Source: Algoriphagus lacus (lineage in GTDB: Bacteria; Bacteroidota; Bacteroidia; Cytophagales; Cyclobacteriaceae). From it: 64,000 nt of DNA. The translations under genes and the position numbers were made by a program. Below, piece by piece: positions 1 through 8,291 of this stretch (position 1 is the stretch's first letter; every line of letters begins with the position of its first letter). The notes under the pieces were generated by a model. The model searched no databases. It was given only the letters and a program-made list of their open reading frames with translations, and was not told the DNA's origin. The stretch covers positions 62,001 to 126,000 of the forward strand of contig NZ_QXML01000010.1 of NCBI RefSeq assembly GCF_003583985.1. Direction: 5' to 3'.

Positions 1-37
1 AATTTATCCAGGACACACTTAGAAAGTGATTAAACGT

Positions 38-1156
38 ATGAAGCCCGGCATTCCACCATTTCGAATTTCCTCTTTTTTCAAGGTCCTGCTGGGATGCTGG
101 GCTTTCTTTACGTTCAGTTGTGCCGAAGCACAAAAACCGACTCCTTCCTCCAATCTCTATTTTCCACCCAATGAATCTTCAGTCTGGGAGGAAAAGCCTT
201 TGGCGGAACTTGGATGGAACCAAGTCGCTTTGGCTGAGTTGTTGGCTTGGTTGCCTACTCAGGATACCCGGGCATTTATCATTCTGAAAGACGGGAAAAT
301 TGTGGTGGAGGAATATTGGGGAACCAAACTGACAGGATCCGGAGAGATGGATCAAAACTCCTTTTGGTATTGGGCATCTGCAGGCAAAACCCTAACGGCT
401 GCCCTGGTTGGTTTGGCGCAAAGTGACAAGTTTCTTTCTGTCAATGACCGTACTCAAAAGTACCTGGGCGAAGGCTGGACTTCCATGCCTAGCAATCAGG
501 AACGGGAAATTCGACTGATCCATCACCTGACATTGACCACTGGTATCGACGATAAAGTAGCCAATCTGGATGATACTTCTCCGGCCTCACTAAAGTATCT
601 GGCAAAACCCGGGACACGTTGGAGTTACCACAATGCGACTTACACCCTATTAGAAAAGGTGGTAGTGAAAGCAACCGGCAAAGATTACCAAACTTACTTT
701 GAAGAAAAGCTCGGTGATAAAATCGGTATGAAGGGATTTTGGCAGCAAACAGGTTTCAACAATGTGTTTTATTCCGATGCTCGCTCTTTTGCCAGATTTG
801 GATTGCTAATGCTTGCCAAAGGCAATTGGAACGGAACTCAGGTATGGTCAGGTGATTTTTTTGATAAAATGCCTCAAACTTCGCAAAATCTGAATTTGAG
901 TTATGGGTACCTGACTTGGCTCAATGGTAAAAGTTCATTCATGGTTCCCGGTTCACAGTCGGTGATTCCAGGATCTTTGATTCCCCAGGCACCGGCAGAC
1001 ATGTATCAGGCTATGGGGAAGAACGGACAGTTTTTGATGATCATTCCTTCTCAGAATCTGGTAATAGTCAGAATGGGGAGTTCGGGGGGAGATTCACCAG
1101 TGCCTTTCTTGTTAATGCGGGATATTTGGCAGCGATTGGATCAAGTGATCAAGTAA
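38..1156 (+). CDS. Secreted serine hydrolase, class C beta-lactamase family
   Basis: Probable exported penicillin-binding-protein-like serine hydrolase (beta-lactamase/transpeptidase-like fold, PF00144). An N-terminal hydrophobic stretch ends in TFSCAEAQ, so it may be a lipoprotein. The nucleophile motif SAGK (S-x-x-K) is at about residues 114-117, followed by the second motif YHN in WSYHNATYTLL and a C-terminal GKNGQ where the family usually has HxG or KTG. A GTG at position 26 in the same frame would add four residues; I prefer the ATG at 38. Substrate cannot be told from sequence: most non-resistance members of this family are esterases or D-aminopeptidases. It converges on the response regulator downstream with a 5-base gap. 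Confidence 0.85.
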   Translation: MKPGIPPFRISSFFKVLLGCWAFFTFSCAEAQKPTPSSNLYFPPNESSVWEEKPLAELGWNQVALAELLAWLPTQDTRAFIILKDGKIVVEEYWGTKLTGSGEMDQNSFWYWASAGKTLTAALVGLAQSDKFLSVNDRTQKYLGEGWTSMPSNQEREIRLIHHLTLTTGIDDKVANLDDTSPASLKYLAKPGTRWSYHNATYTLLEKVVVKATGKDYQTYFEEKLGDKIGMKGFWQQTGFNNVFYSDARSFARFGLLMLAKGNWNGTQVWSGDFFDKMPQTSQNLNLSYGYLTWLNGKSSFMVPGSQSVIPGSLIPQAPADMYQAMGKNGQFLMIIPSQNLVIVRMGSSGGDSPVPFLLMRDIWQRLDQVIK

Positions 1157-1161
1157 AAAGT

Positions 1162-1548
1162 CTAGCGGTAATGTTCCATTTGCCCGTTGATTTTATCCAA
1201 GGTGAGGGGCTTTTCAAGGAAACCCGAGACGATTGAGTACTCATTGGCCCGTTGGCGGTCTTGAAAATCTATGGAACTCGATAGGATGACAATTTTGTCT
1301 TTTCGGTTGGGAAAAAGTTCTATGTACTTATTTAGAAATTCCCAACCATTCATGACCGGCATATTGATGTCCAGTAAGATTAGGAGTGTTTCGTCCGGAC
1401 CGAGCTCTGAGATTTTTTCAAAGGCATCTTCGCCTCCCAAAAACTCAAGAATCCGATTGCTAATGCCGGTTTTACCCAAAAGTCTCCTGTTTATAAGGTT
1501 ATTTATGGGGTCATCGTCCACTAAAAAAATGGCATCAAAGCGAATCAT
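1162..1548 (-). CDS. Single-domain response regulator (receiver only)
   Basis: CheY-like receiver domain of 128 residues with no output domain. The acidic pocket is DDD at residues 11-13, the phosphoacceptor is D60 in LLILLDINMP, the switch serines are in VILSSS and the conserved lysine is in LEKPL. All catalytic positions are present, so it should accept a phosphoryl group. No histidine kinase is adjacent, so its partner is unknown. Stand-alone receivers of this kind are numerous in Cytophagales and often relay to kinases encoded elsewhere. Confidence 0.88.
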   Translation of the reverse strand: MIRFDAIFLVDDDPINNLINRRLLGKTGISNRILEFLGGEDAFEKISELGPDETLLILLDINMPVMNGWEFLNKYIELFPNRKDKIVILSSSIDFQDRQRANEYSIVSGFLEKPLTLDKINGQMEHYR

Positions 1549-1674
1549 TAAAGTGTTAATCAGGTGTTAAGTGGAAGTATCAATCCTAAAATACAATTAT
1601 TCCTTTTCCCTAAAAAAGGATTTGCACCGTTTTTATTTCCACTCATACACAAACCCTATAAATCAGGTAAATAA

Positions 1675-1707
1675 AAAGGAGGTCCAATCGGACCTCCTTT
1701 AGTTTTT
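1675..1707 (-). terminator. Rho-independent terminator of groESL
   Basis: Perfect 11-bp stem (arms 1675-1685 and 1690-1700) around a 4-nt AATC loop, with A/T-rich tracts on both sides. In the - direction it lies just after the groEL stop and is followed by a T-run. Confidence 0.88.
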
Positions 1708-1722
1708 AAATGGAATCTATGA

Positions 1723-3351
1723 TTACATCATTCCGCCCATTCCTCCGCCACCCATTGGAGGCATTGCAGGAGCGTCTTCTTTTACGTCAGCTACTACACA
1801 TTCTGTAGTCAGCAACAATGCGGCTATGGAAGCAGCATTTTCAAGCGCAAGACGAGTTACCTTAGTTGGGTCGATTACACCAGCTTCGAAGAGGTCTTCG
1901 TACTGATCTGTTCTTGCGTTGTAACCAAAGTTTCCTTTGTTTTCTCTGATTTTGTTGATGACAACAGAAGGCTCGCCACCTGCATTGGAAACGATCGTTC
2001 TCAATGGAGCTTCAATTGCGGTTCTGATGATGTTGATACCAGTGTCCTGGTCATCATTGGAACCTTTTAGGTTGTCAAGGGCTGATGCAGCTCTAACCAA
2101 AGCAACACCACCTCCAACTACAACACCTTCCTGTACAGCAGCTCTTGTAGCGTGCAATGCATCATCTACTCGATCTTTCTTTTCTTTCATTTCCACTTCA
2201 GTAGCAGCACCGATGTATAGGATAGCTACACCACCGGAAAGCTTAGCAAGTCTTTCCTGCAATTTTTCTCTGTCGTAGTCAGAAGTAGTTTTTTCGATTT
2301 GAGCTTTGATCTCAGCGATTCTGCCTTTGATAGCAGCAGCATCACCGGCACCGTTTACGATGGTGGTATTGTCCTTATCGATATTGATTTTCTCAGCTCT
2401 ACCCAGCATGTCTGGAGTAGCATTTTCCAGTTTGAAACCTCTTTCTTCAGAGATTACAGTTCCACCTGTCAGGATAGCGATGTCTTCCAACATAGCCTTT
2501 CTTCTGTCACCGAAACCTGGAGCTTTTACTGCGGCAACTTTCAAAGCGCCTCTGATTTTGTTTACTACCAAAGTAGCAAGAGCCTCACCATCCACATCTT
2601 CAGCGATGATCAACAATGGCTTGCCTGACTGAGCAACTGGCTCAAGTACTGGAAGCAACTCCTTCATAGAAGAAATCTTCTTGTCGTAAATCAACACAAA
2701 AGGATGATCCAACTCAGCTTCCATTTTCTCGGTGTTGGTCACGAAGTAAGGAGAAAGGTAACCTCTGTCAAACTGCATACCTTCTACAGTTTTCACTTCA
2801 GTTTCAGTACCTTTTGCTTCCTCTACAGTGATTACGCCGTCTTTACCCACTTTGTCCATCGCGTTGGCAATCATGTTACCGATTTCCTCATCGTTGTTTG
2901 CGGAAACTGTAGCTACCTGAGCAATTTCTCTGGAGGTGGAAATGTTCTTGGAGTTTTCTTTCAATCGGTTAACAACAGCCGCTACAGCCTTGTCAATACC
3001 TCTTTTCAGATCCATTGGGTTGGCTCCTGCAGCCACGTTCTTGATGCCTACTGCGAAGATAGCCTGGGCCAAAACAGTAGCTGTAGTAGTACCGTCACCA
3101 GCGTTGTCAGCAGTTTTGGAAGCCACTTCCTTCACGAGCTGAGCGCCCATGTTTTCGATTGGCTCCTTAAGTTCGATTTCTTTTGCTACGGACACACCGT
3201 CCTTAGTGATCATCGGAGCACCGAATTTTTTATCAATGATGACATTTCGACCTTTAGGGCCCAAAGTCACTTTTACTGCATCTGCCAATGCATCTACGCC
3301 TTTCTTCAATTGATCACGGGCGTTTGTATCGAAAAACAGTTGTTTAGCCAT
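1723..3351 (-). CDS. groEL: Chaperonin GroEL (60 kDa, Cpn60)
   Basis: Full-length 542-residue chaperonin with the start MAKQLFFDTNARD, the ATP-binding GDGTTTATVLAQ motif near residue 86, and the Gly-Met-rich C-terminal tail GGGGMGGMM that lines the folding cavity. It assembles as a double heptameric ring in the cytoplasm and folds proteins with the GroES lid. It follows groES at a 37-base distance in the same operon and ends at a strong hairpin terminator. Confidence 0.99.
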   Translation of the reverse strand: MAKQLFFDTNARDQLKKGVDALADAVKVTLGPKGRNVIIDKKFGAPMITKDGVSVAKEIELKEPIENMGAQLVKEVASKTADNAGDGTTTATVLAQAIFAVGIKNVAAGANPMDLKRGIDKAVAAVVNRLKENSKNISTSREIAQVATVSANNDEEIGNMIANAMDKVGKDGVITVEEAKGTETEVKTVEGMQFDRGYLSPYFVTNTEKMEAELDHPFVLIYDKKISSMKELLPVLEPVAQSGKPLLIIAEDVDGEALATLVVNKIRGALKVAAVKAPGFGDRRKAMLEDIAILTGGTVISEERGFKLENATPDMLGRAEKINIDKDNTTIVNGAGDAAAIKGRIAEIKAQIEKTTSDYDREKLQERLAKLSGGVAILYIGAATEVEMKEKKDRVDDALHATRAAVQEGVVVGGGVALVRAASALDNLKGSNDDQDTGINIIRTAIEAPLRTIVSNAGGEPSVVINKIRENKGNFGYNARTDQYEDLFEAGVIDPTKVTRLALENAASIAALLLTTECVVADVKEDAPAMPPMGGGGMGGMM

Positions 3352-3388
3352 GTTTTTAAGAATTTTTCAGGTTAATGTTTGTGTTTGA

Positions 3389-3667
3389 TTAAAGGATAGC
3401 GAAAATGTCAGACTCTCTCATGATGAGGAAGTCTTTTCCGTCCACGCTGAGTTCGGTGCCGGAGTACTTTCCGTACAAAACAGTGTCACCAACTTTTACA
3501 GTCAAGGGCTCATCTTTTTTACCGTTACCCACTGCCACTACAGTACCTTTTTGTGGTTTCTCTTTGGCAGTGTCCGGAATGTAAAGCCCGGAAGCAGTTT
3601 TCTCTTCAGCTGCAGCTGGTTGTACCAGAACTCGGTCTGCTAGAGGTTTGATGTTCACATTTGACAT
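3389..3667 (-). CDS. groES: Co-chaperonin GroES
   Basis: Full-length 92-residue Cpn10, the heptameric lid of GroEL. The N-terminal KPLADRVLVQP and the mobile-loop region EEKTASGLYIP are typical, as is GDTVLYGKYSG. It is first gene of the groES-groEL operon. The upstream region has no CIRCE element (TTAGCACTC-N9-GAGTGCTAA) but carries a different perfect inverted repeat at 3800-3821. Confidence 0.98.
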   Translation of the reverse strand: MSNVNIKPLADRVLVQPAAAEEKTASGLYIPDTAKEKPQKGTVVAVGNGKKDEPLTVKVGDTVLYGKYSGTELSVDGKDFLIMRESDIFAIL

Positions 3668-3799
3668 AGTATGTTTTATTTAAGGTTAGATTAAAATGCT
3701 ATTGCCCTCTCTGCACTTCCTGTGCCAAGGGAATTGTTAAAGGTTTTTCTGACAAATCGGCCGTAAAAATCAGTCAAATTCGGATTCCAACCTATTTTT

Positions 3800-3821
3800 T
3801 TTGACAGTCGGAACTGTCAAA
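3800..3821. promoter_or_regulatory. Perfect inverted repeat, possible operator between groES and the divergent gene
   Basis: Arms TTTGACAGT (3800-3808) and ACTGTCAAA (3813-3821) are exact reverse complements around a CGGA spacer. It is 63 bases before the + gene at 3884 and about 130 before groES. Two further TGACA/TGTCA half-sites lie at 3750-3754 and 3845-3849. The shape fits a dimeric regulator site; which regulator is unknown. Confidence 0.5.
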
Positions 3822-3883
3822 TTTTCTTAAGCCGATGCAAAAAATGTCAGAATTCCGTATTTTAAGTCAAACCATTAAGACCT

Positions 3884-4594
3884 ATGCGAACCTTACCAAA
3901 AAACTGGATCACCGAAGGGCTGATCGATTTCGAGTACAAGAAGTACCAATTACTAGCTTACCTCCAAGAAGCTGAACGGGAATTTAAAGCTATAAAGCTC
4001 TATCCCATGCTGGGTGACTTGATCGAGCATCACCGGACACTCAATGAATTGAACTCGGGAAAGACTGAATTAAGTAAGCTGTTTCCCAAGGCGCTCAACG
4101 GAATTGATTTAAATAATTCCCAACTTAAATATGAACCCAAAGTGGAGGATGATGTCCTGATGCATGAAATATCACAGATTACTTCATATGCACTCCCCAA
4201 ACTGAAATATCAAATCGAAGAGGGAAAAGCCATCTATGATTTTGTGGAGGAGCAGGTGGAGTTTGAGCCAATAGGAATTCAACCCATATATAACCGGGAA
4301 GGATATATTCTGATGACTCGGGAATCCGAATCCGATGTGCATGCTTTTCGTTACCGATCCAATTTGATCCAGATGGCAGGCGAAAAGTTTAGAAGTATTG
4401 CTTTCTGGTTGGTAGGAGTATTTCAAAAATCCCTGTTCACTACGCTTGAAAAGCTCAAAATGCAATTGATCAAGGAAATTAAGGAACTGCCAAATCCTGC
4501 TACGTGGAGATTGCACAGTCCGCATTCCGTTCCGATTGAAGAAACCCTGATTCCTGTTGGCAAAAGGCTGCTCCTCAAGTCAGTCTCAGAATGA
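3884..4594 (+). CDS. Conserved hypothetical protein, 236 aa
   Basis: I do not recognise a named family. The protein is soluble, with no signal peptide or membrane segment, rich in long amphipathic helices in the first 80 residues (KKYQLLAYLQEAEREFKAIKLYP) and in a charged helix near residues 190-210. It reads as a real gene: clean ATG start, cytoplasmic composition, and a strong terminator 23 bases after the stop. It is divergent from groES and could share the inverted repeat at 3800-3821. Function unknown. Confidence 0.75.
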   Translation: MRTLPKNWITEGLIDFEYKKYQLLAYLQEAEREFKAIKLYPMLGDLIEHHRTLNELNSGKTELSKLFPKALNGIDLNNSQLKYEPKVEDDVLMHEISQITSYALPKLKYQIEEGKAIYDFVEEQVEFEPIGIQPIYNREGYILMTRESESDVHAFRYRSNLIQMAGEKFRSIAFWLVGVFQKSLFTTLEKLKMQLIKEIKELPNPATWRLHSPHSVPIEETLIPVGKRLLLKSVSE

Positions 4595-4617
4595 AAAAGT
4601 TAATTGGATTCTTAGCA

Positions 4618-4648
4618 AGCCTTTCAATCAAATTGAAAGGCTTTTTTT
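4618..4648 (+). terminator. Rho-independent terminator
   Basis: Perfect 10-bp stem (4618-4627 with 4633-4642), 5-nt loop, then a run of seven T. It ends the transcript of the gene at 3884-4594. Confidence 0.88.
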
Positions 4649-4817
4649 AATTTGATTTTTCGGGGTGAGCTGAAATTGAACTTTTAATTTTACACTTCAT
4701 TTCAGGATTATCCACTTGGGTTACCTTCTTGGACATTTTGTTTACTATATCCTGTAATTCCATTCTTAAACTAGTTTTTGTCAGGAATCACCGATTATCT
4801 TTCCATAACTAATACAC

Positions 4818-5258
4818 ATGACTGAAGAGAAATTCAGCATCAAGATATTCCGGGAGTCGGGATATATGGCTGCAAAATTTTATGGAAAGGTTGTCCTAAG
4901 TGACATGCTTCATTTTACCCAAACGATTATTTCTATGCCGGATTATTCGCCCGGCTATCCGCTGATCTTTGATTTTAGGGATTGTAAGGCAATCGGGTAT
5001 CGGATTGATGTGCCTGAATTTTTGAAATACTATCAAAGTAAAGTCACCATTCCGGAAAAGAAAAAGTATGGGTTTATCTATTCTACGCTCAATCAAAAAT
5101 TCATATTCTCCATATTAAAATTATCCGCTCCAAAACTGAACTTGGAGATTGAATTATTTGATGGATTGAAATCGTGTTTGGATTGGATGGATTCTGACCC
5201 ACAGGTGGCGTCTGAGATTGAAATTTTCTTTAAATCAGTAAGAATGTACGAATCATGA
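4818..5258 (+). CDS. STAS/SpoIIAA-like hypothetical protein, 146 aa
   Basis: A small cytoplasmic protein beginning MTEEKFSIKIF, whose pattern (N-terminal strands, GKVVLSDMLHF, then PLIFDFRDCKAIGYRIDVPE, then helix and strand alternation) resembles the SpoIIAA/STAS-like proteins of Bacteroidota. No phosphorylatable serine motif can be assigned with confidence. It has its own 223-base upstream gap and a terminator shared with secG. Role unknown; sensing or partner-switching is only a guess from the fold. Confidence 0.7.
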   Translation: MTEEKFSIKIFRESGYMAAKFYGKVVLSDMLHFTQTIISMPDYSPGYPLIFDFRDCKAIGYRIDVPEFLKYYQSKVTIPEKKKYGFIYSTLNQKFIFSILKLSAPKLNLEIELFDGLKSCLDWMDSDPQVASEIEIFFKSVRMYES

Positions 5259-5286
5259 AAATTCAACCTTAGAGGTTGTTGCAAAA

Positions 5287-5322
5287 AAAAGGCCTTTTGG
5301 ATTGTTCCAAAAGGCCTTTTTT
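5287..5322. terminator. Bidirectional terminator
   Basis: Perfect 15-bp stem (5287-5301 with 5306-5320), 4-nt loop, A-run on the left and T-run on the right. It serves the + gene at 4818-5258 and the - strand secG operon. Confidence 0.9.
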
Positions 5323-5337
5323 AAGTTAGAAACCTAA

Positions 5338-5697
5338 TTAATTTCCAGTGGAATCCCCAGCAGGAGCAGCTGTGCTGTCTGCTGCAGGAAGCGCACTTTG
5401 GTCACCGAATGCCGGGGCCACTACTTGCTGCTTGGCACTTTCAATGTTTGGAGAGGAGAATTGGTTTGGCTGGCTGCTGGTGTAGAAAGCGGAAGATGCC
5501 AAAGACAAAACCAAAATGGAAACTGCCAGGATCCAGGTTGCTTTTTCCAACACATTTCCTGTGCGGGTAACACCCATGATTTGAGAAGCACTGCCGCCGA
5601 AAGCTGCACCTGCACCGCCTTTTGAATTTTGACCCAGAATCACCAAGATCAGCAATACTGCCAAAACCAAAATCACGCTGATTAATACTGTAAACAT
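5338..5697 (-). CDS. secG: Preprotein translocase subunit SecG
   Basis: Small inner-membrane subunit of SecYEG. An N-terminal transmembrane helix (VLISVILVLAVLLILVILG) is followed by the conserved glycine-rich cytoplasmic loop QNSKGGAGAAFGGSASQIMG and a second transmembrane helix near residues 53-71. The Ala/Ser/Pro-rich tail of about 45 residues is usual in Bacteroidota. It is last gene of the - strand run from miaB and lies 10 bases after the upstream gene. Confidence 0.95.
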   Translation of the reverse strand: MFTVLISVILVLAVLLILVILGQNSKGGAGAAFGGSASQIMGVTRTGNVLEKATWILAVSILVLSLASSAFYTSSQPNQFSSPNIESAKQQVVAPAFGDQSALPAADSTAAPAGDSTGN

Positions 5698-5707
5698 ATG
5701 AGCTAAA

Positions 5708-6454
5708 TTATTCTTTCAGTTTTTCAATTAAGTCCGCAAAGTAAGCCCTTTTATCGGGAAACTTCAAAGCCAGCTTCTCATAAATTTCCCTTGCCATGTC
5801 TTTTTTACCCTGCCGGATTAAAATTCTGGCAAATGATTCTGACAACAGGTTGTCATGCAGCTGGGTACTGGAGGCAGCCAAATTTTCAGTATTTTGATTG
5901 GCCTCGATTTCCTTGATTGTAGCAAGCTTGATTTCCTTTTTGCTAAAAGCTTTGATCAGATCAATCTGTTCTTTTTTCTTGGAATCGACGATTTCCTTCT
6001 TCTCCTTCCGCTTGATGGTCTCTATCAAGTCGTCATGGGGAGGTTTTCTTCTTTTTAGTTTGGGTTTTTCGGCCTTGGTTTCCTCTTCAGGAGATTGTTG
6101 CCCCTTGAGCTGCATTCCAAGTTTGACCAATGATTCCGTTCGATGTGCCGGATCAGGTTCATTTTCAGGTTCTTCAGGAAGAAGATCTTCCTGTGTCTGT
6201 GAATGCTGAAACTCTTCCATTACCGGTTTTTCGATCAGTGATTTCAGCCAAATCCGGTCTGGACTTGTGATAGCTGCCTGGGCAAGCAACTGGCTTTTTT
6301 TTCCTTCACTTTTCAAAAATTCATACCGTGCAGCCAATACATGCGGAATCTGGAAGTAGGGAAAGTTTTCCTGCACTTTTTTGATTTGCAGGAAATCCGA
6401 CTTTTCCAGATGGTCAATTTTCTTGATTAAGTCTAGGAATTGGGTTGCGTTCAC
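5708..6454 (-). CDS. Conserved hypothetical protein with C-terminal TPR-like helices
   Basis: A 248-residue soluble protein. The first 75 residues are helical, the middle is very acidic then very basic (about residues 80-165, low complexity, probably disordered), and the last 50 residues (SFARILIRQGKKDMAREIYEKL) look like a TPR hairpin. No enzyme motif. A gene of this type commonly lies between lptE and secG in Bacteroidota, which suggests a link to envelope assembly or secretion, but this is inference. Confidence 0.8.
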   Translation of the reverse strand: MNATQFLDLIKKIDHLEKSDFLQIKKVQENFPYFQIPHVLAARYEFLKSEGKKSQLLAQAAITSPDRIWLKSLIEKPVMEEFQHSQTQEDLLPEEPENEPDPAHRTESLVKLGMQLKGQQSPEEETKAEKPKLKRRKPPHDDLIETIKRKEKKEIVDSKKKEQIDLIKAFSKKEIKLATIKEIEANQNTENLAASSTQLHDNLLSESFARILIRQGKKDMAREIYEKLALKFPDKRAYFADLIEKLKE

Positions 6455-6484
6455 TTTCCGGGTTTTGGATTGAATATAGCAAAT

Positions 6485-7021
6485 TTACCAGTTGGCCACC
6501 GTGGCGGTGAAAATATCCTGGATGATTACCTCGAAAATCTCCTCGACCAATTGATTCTCCACGTCCAGCAAAGTCACGTTTCGGGGATCGTAATCCTTGA
6601 AGAAAGTAAAAGTCTGCTTTTTACTTTCTTCTTCATTGCTCAGATTGATGTAATCCACATCTACCGAAATAGTCAATCTCATCTGCCCTGCTCGGTCTGG
6701 AAGATTGGGGTCTCCGCTGGATACTGCCGCTTGGGGAGTGAGCGAGTACCTGCTTATCGCTCCGGAAAACTGTAAATCACCATTCGTCCTTACCAACTCC
6801 AGTTGGGTGTTACGCTGGTAGTATTCTTTCATGGCTTCCGTAAAGCGCTGCTCCATGTTGGCAGGTCCGCCTCCTGAATCATTAAAGAAGTTGTCAACCG
6901 AAAAGGTCTTGGTCAATTCGTAATTGATGTTGGTTCCGGTGAAGCTATACTTTACCGAACAGGCCTGCAAACCCAGCAAAATCAAACCCAGCAAAGGGAA
7001 AAAGCGCTTACTCAATTTCAT
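6485..7021 (-). CDS. lptE: LptE-family outer-membrane lipoprotein (LPS assembly)
   Basis: About 178 residues with a lipoprotein signal MKLSKRFFPLLGLILLGLQAC ending at a lipobox cysteine, then the SVKYSFTGTNIN segment typical of Bacteroidota LptE-like proteins. LptE plugs the LptD barrel that inserts lipopolysaccharide into the outer membrane. An in-frame start at 7069 would put 16 residues before the signal peptide, so I use the ATG at 7021. The gene overlaps the end of the sigma-54 activator by 14 bases, pointing to translational coupling. Confidence 0.8.
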   Translation of the reverse strand: MKLSKRFFPLLGLILLGLQACSVKYSFTGTNINYELTKTFSVDNFFNDSGGGPANMEQRFTEAMKEYYQRNTQLELVRTNGDLQFSGAISRYSLTPQAAVSSGDPNLPDRAGQMRLTISVDVDYINLSNEEESKKQTFTFFKDYDPRNVTLLDVENQLVEEIFEVIIQDIFTATVANW

Positions 7022-8291
7022 ACTGCTTGATTTTTCGGTAGAGCGTTCGTTCTGAAATTCCGAGATCACTTGCTGCGTACTTTCTTTTGTTGTTGTGCTT
7101 TCTCAGCGCTTTAAGTATCATCTCTTTCTCTTTTTTCTCCAGAGAAAGCGAGTTATCATCCTCTTCATGAATGATATCTTCAATTACATCCTCCTCGTAA
7201 TCCTCCTCATTCATGGATGAGTTTTTCTGAGAATCCAAGACCAAAGGAACCTGATAGGAGGGATTTCCTTCGATACTTTCTTTTTGGGAAAATCCTGACT
7301 CCAAGTCCTCAAAAAGTCCTTGATGCTTTTGGATGATGGAAGAATTTATTCCGCCGCTTTGATATGATTCCAGAACCAGTTTTTTGAGGTCATTCATATC
7401 CTTTTTCATGTCAAAAAGGACTTTATACAGAATGTCCCTCTCCGAAAAATCCGAGCTATCAACGGAAGAGGATCCCAATGCCATAGGAAGTCGCGCCTTA
7501 TCCGCAGGAAGGTACCTGGAAAGAGTCTGGGCATTGACTTCACGGTTTTCTTCCAGCAAGGAAATCTGTTCAGCAATATTTTTGAGTTGGCGGATATTGC
7601 CGGGGAAGGCATAACGGATCAACATGCTTTGAGCTTCAGCATCCAGACTGATAGGTCTTACGTGATACTTTTCAGAAAAATCCCCGGTGAATTTGCGGAA
7701 AAGAAGTACAATGTCTTCTCCTCGTTCCCGCAAAGGTGGAACGTAGATCGGAACAGTGTTCAGTCGATAATAGAGGTCCTCTCGGAATTTACCTTTTTCG
7801 ACGGCTTTCAGCAGGTTGACATTGGTAGCTGTGATGACGCGGACGTTTGTCTTCTGGACTTTGGAAGAGCCTACTTTGATGAATTCACCGTTTTCCAGCA
7901 CACGGAGGAGTCTGGCCTGGGTGCCAAGCGGCATTTCCCCGATTTCATCCAGGAAAATAGAGCCCCCGTCAGTTACTTCGAAATAACCTTTTCTAGCTTC
8001 ATGCGCTCCGGTGAATGATCCTTTCTCATGACCAAAAAGCTCGGAATCAATCGTGCCTTCGGGGATAGCTCCACAGTTGATCGCAATGAATTTTCCGTGT
8101 TTTCGTAGGGAAAGGGAATGGATGATTTTGGAAAAACTCTCTTTACCACTTCCGCTTTCTCCGGTGATGAGTACTGTCATGTCAGTCGGTGCCGCTTGCA
8201 TGGCTACCTGAATGGCATGATTAAGCAGAGGACTGTTGCCTATGATTCCGAAGCGCTGCTTGACGCTTTGAATTTCTGCAGGTGTGATCAT
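7008..8291 (-). CDS. Sigma-54-dependent transcriptional activator without receiver domain
   Basis: A 427-residue bacterial enhancer-binding protein. The AAA+ domain begins almost at the N-terminus: Walker A GESGSGKE (residues about 43-50), the sigma-54 contact loop GSFTGA, Walker B in GGSIFLDEIGE, and the arginine-finger region. A long acidic linker follows (about 330-390) and the C-terminus is a Fis-type helix-turn-helix (KYAASDLGISERTLYRKIKQYE). There is no receiver, GAF or PAS domain, so phosphorylation is not the obvious control. Its start overlaps the miaB stop by 4 bases (ATGA). Targets unknown. Confidence 0.92.
   Translation of the reverse strand: MITPAEIQSVKQRFGIIGNSPLLNHAIQVAMQAAPTDMTVLITGESGSGKESFSKIIHSLSLRKHGKFIAINCGAIPEGTIDSELFGHEKGSFTGAHEARKGYFEVTDGGSIFLDEIGEMPLGTQARLLRVLENGEFIKVGSSKVQKTNVRVITATNVNLLKAVEKGKFREDLYYRLNTVPIYVPPLRERGEDIVLLFRKFTGDFSEKYHVRPISLDAEAQSMLIRYAFPGNIRQLKNIAEQISLLEENREVNAQTLSRYLPADKARLPMALGSSSVDSSDFSERDILYKVLFDMKKDMNDLKKLVLESYQSGGINSSIIQKHQGLFEDLESGFSQKESIEGNPSYQVPLVLDSQKNSSMNEEDYEEDVIEDIIHEEDDNSLSLEKKEKEMILKALRKHNNKRKYAASDLGISERTLYRKIKQYEIE

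Noticed and set aside
2704..3375. A long + strand open frame opposite groEL (over 200 codons)
   Set aside because: It is the antisense of a highly conserved groEL; the codon bias of groEL makes such frames open. No family similarity, no proper start context.
3668..3883. CIRCE element before groES
   Set aside because: No TTAGCACTC-N9-GAGTGCTAA or near match was found; the palindrome present is different.
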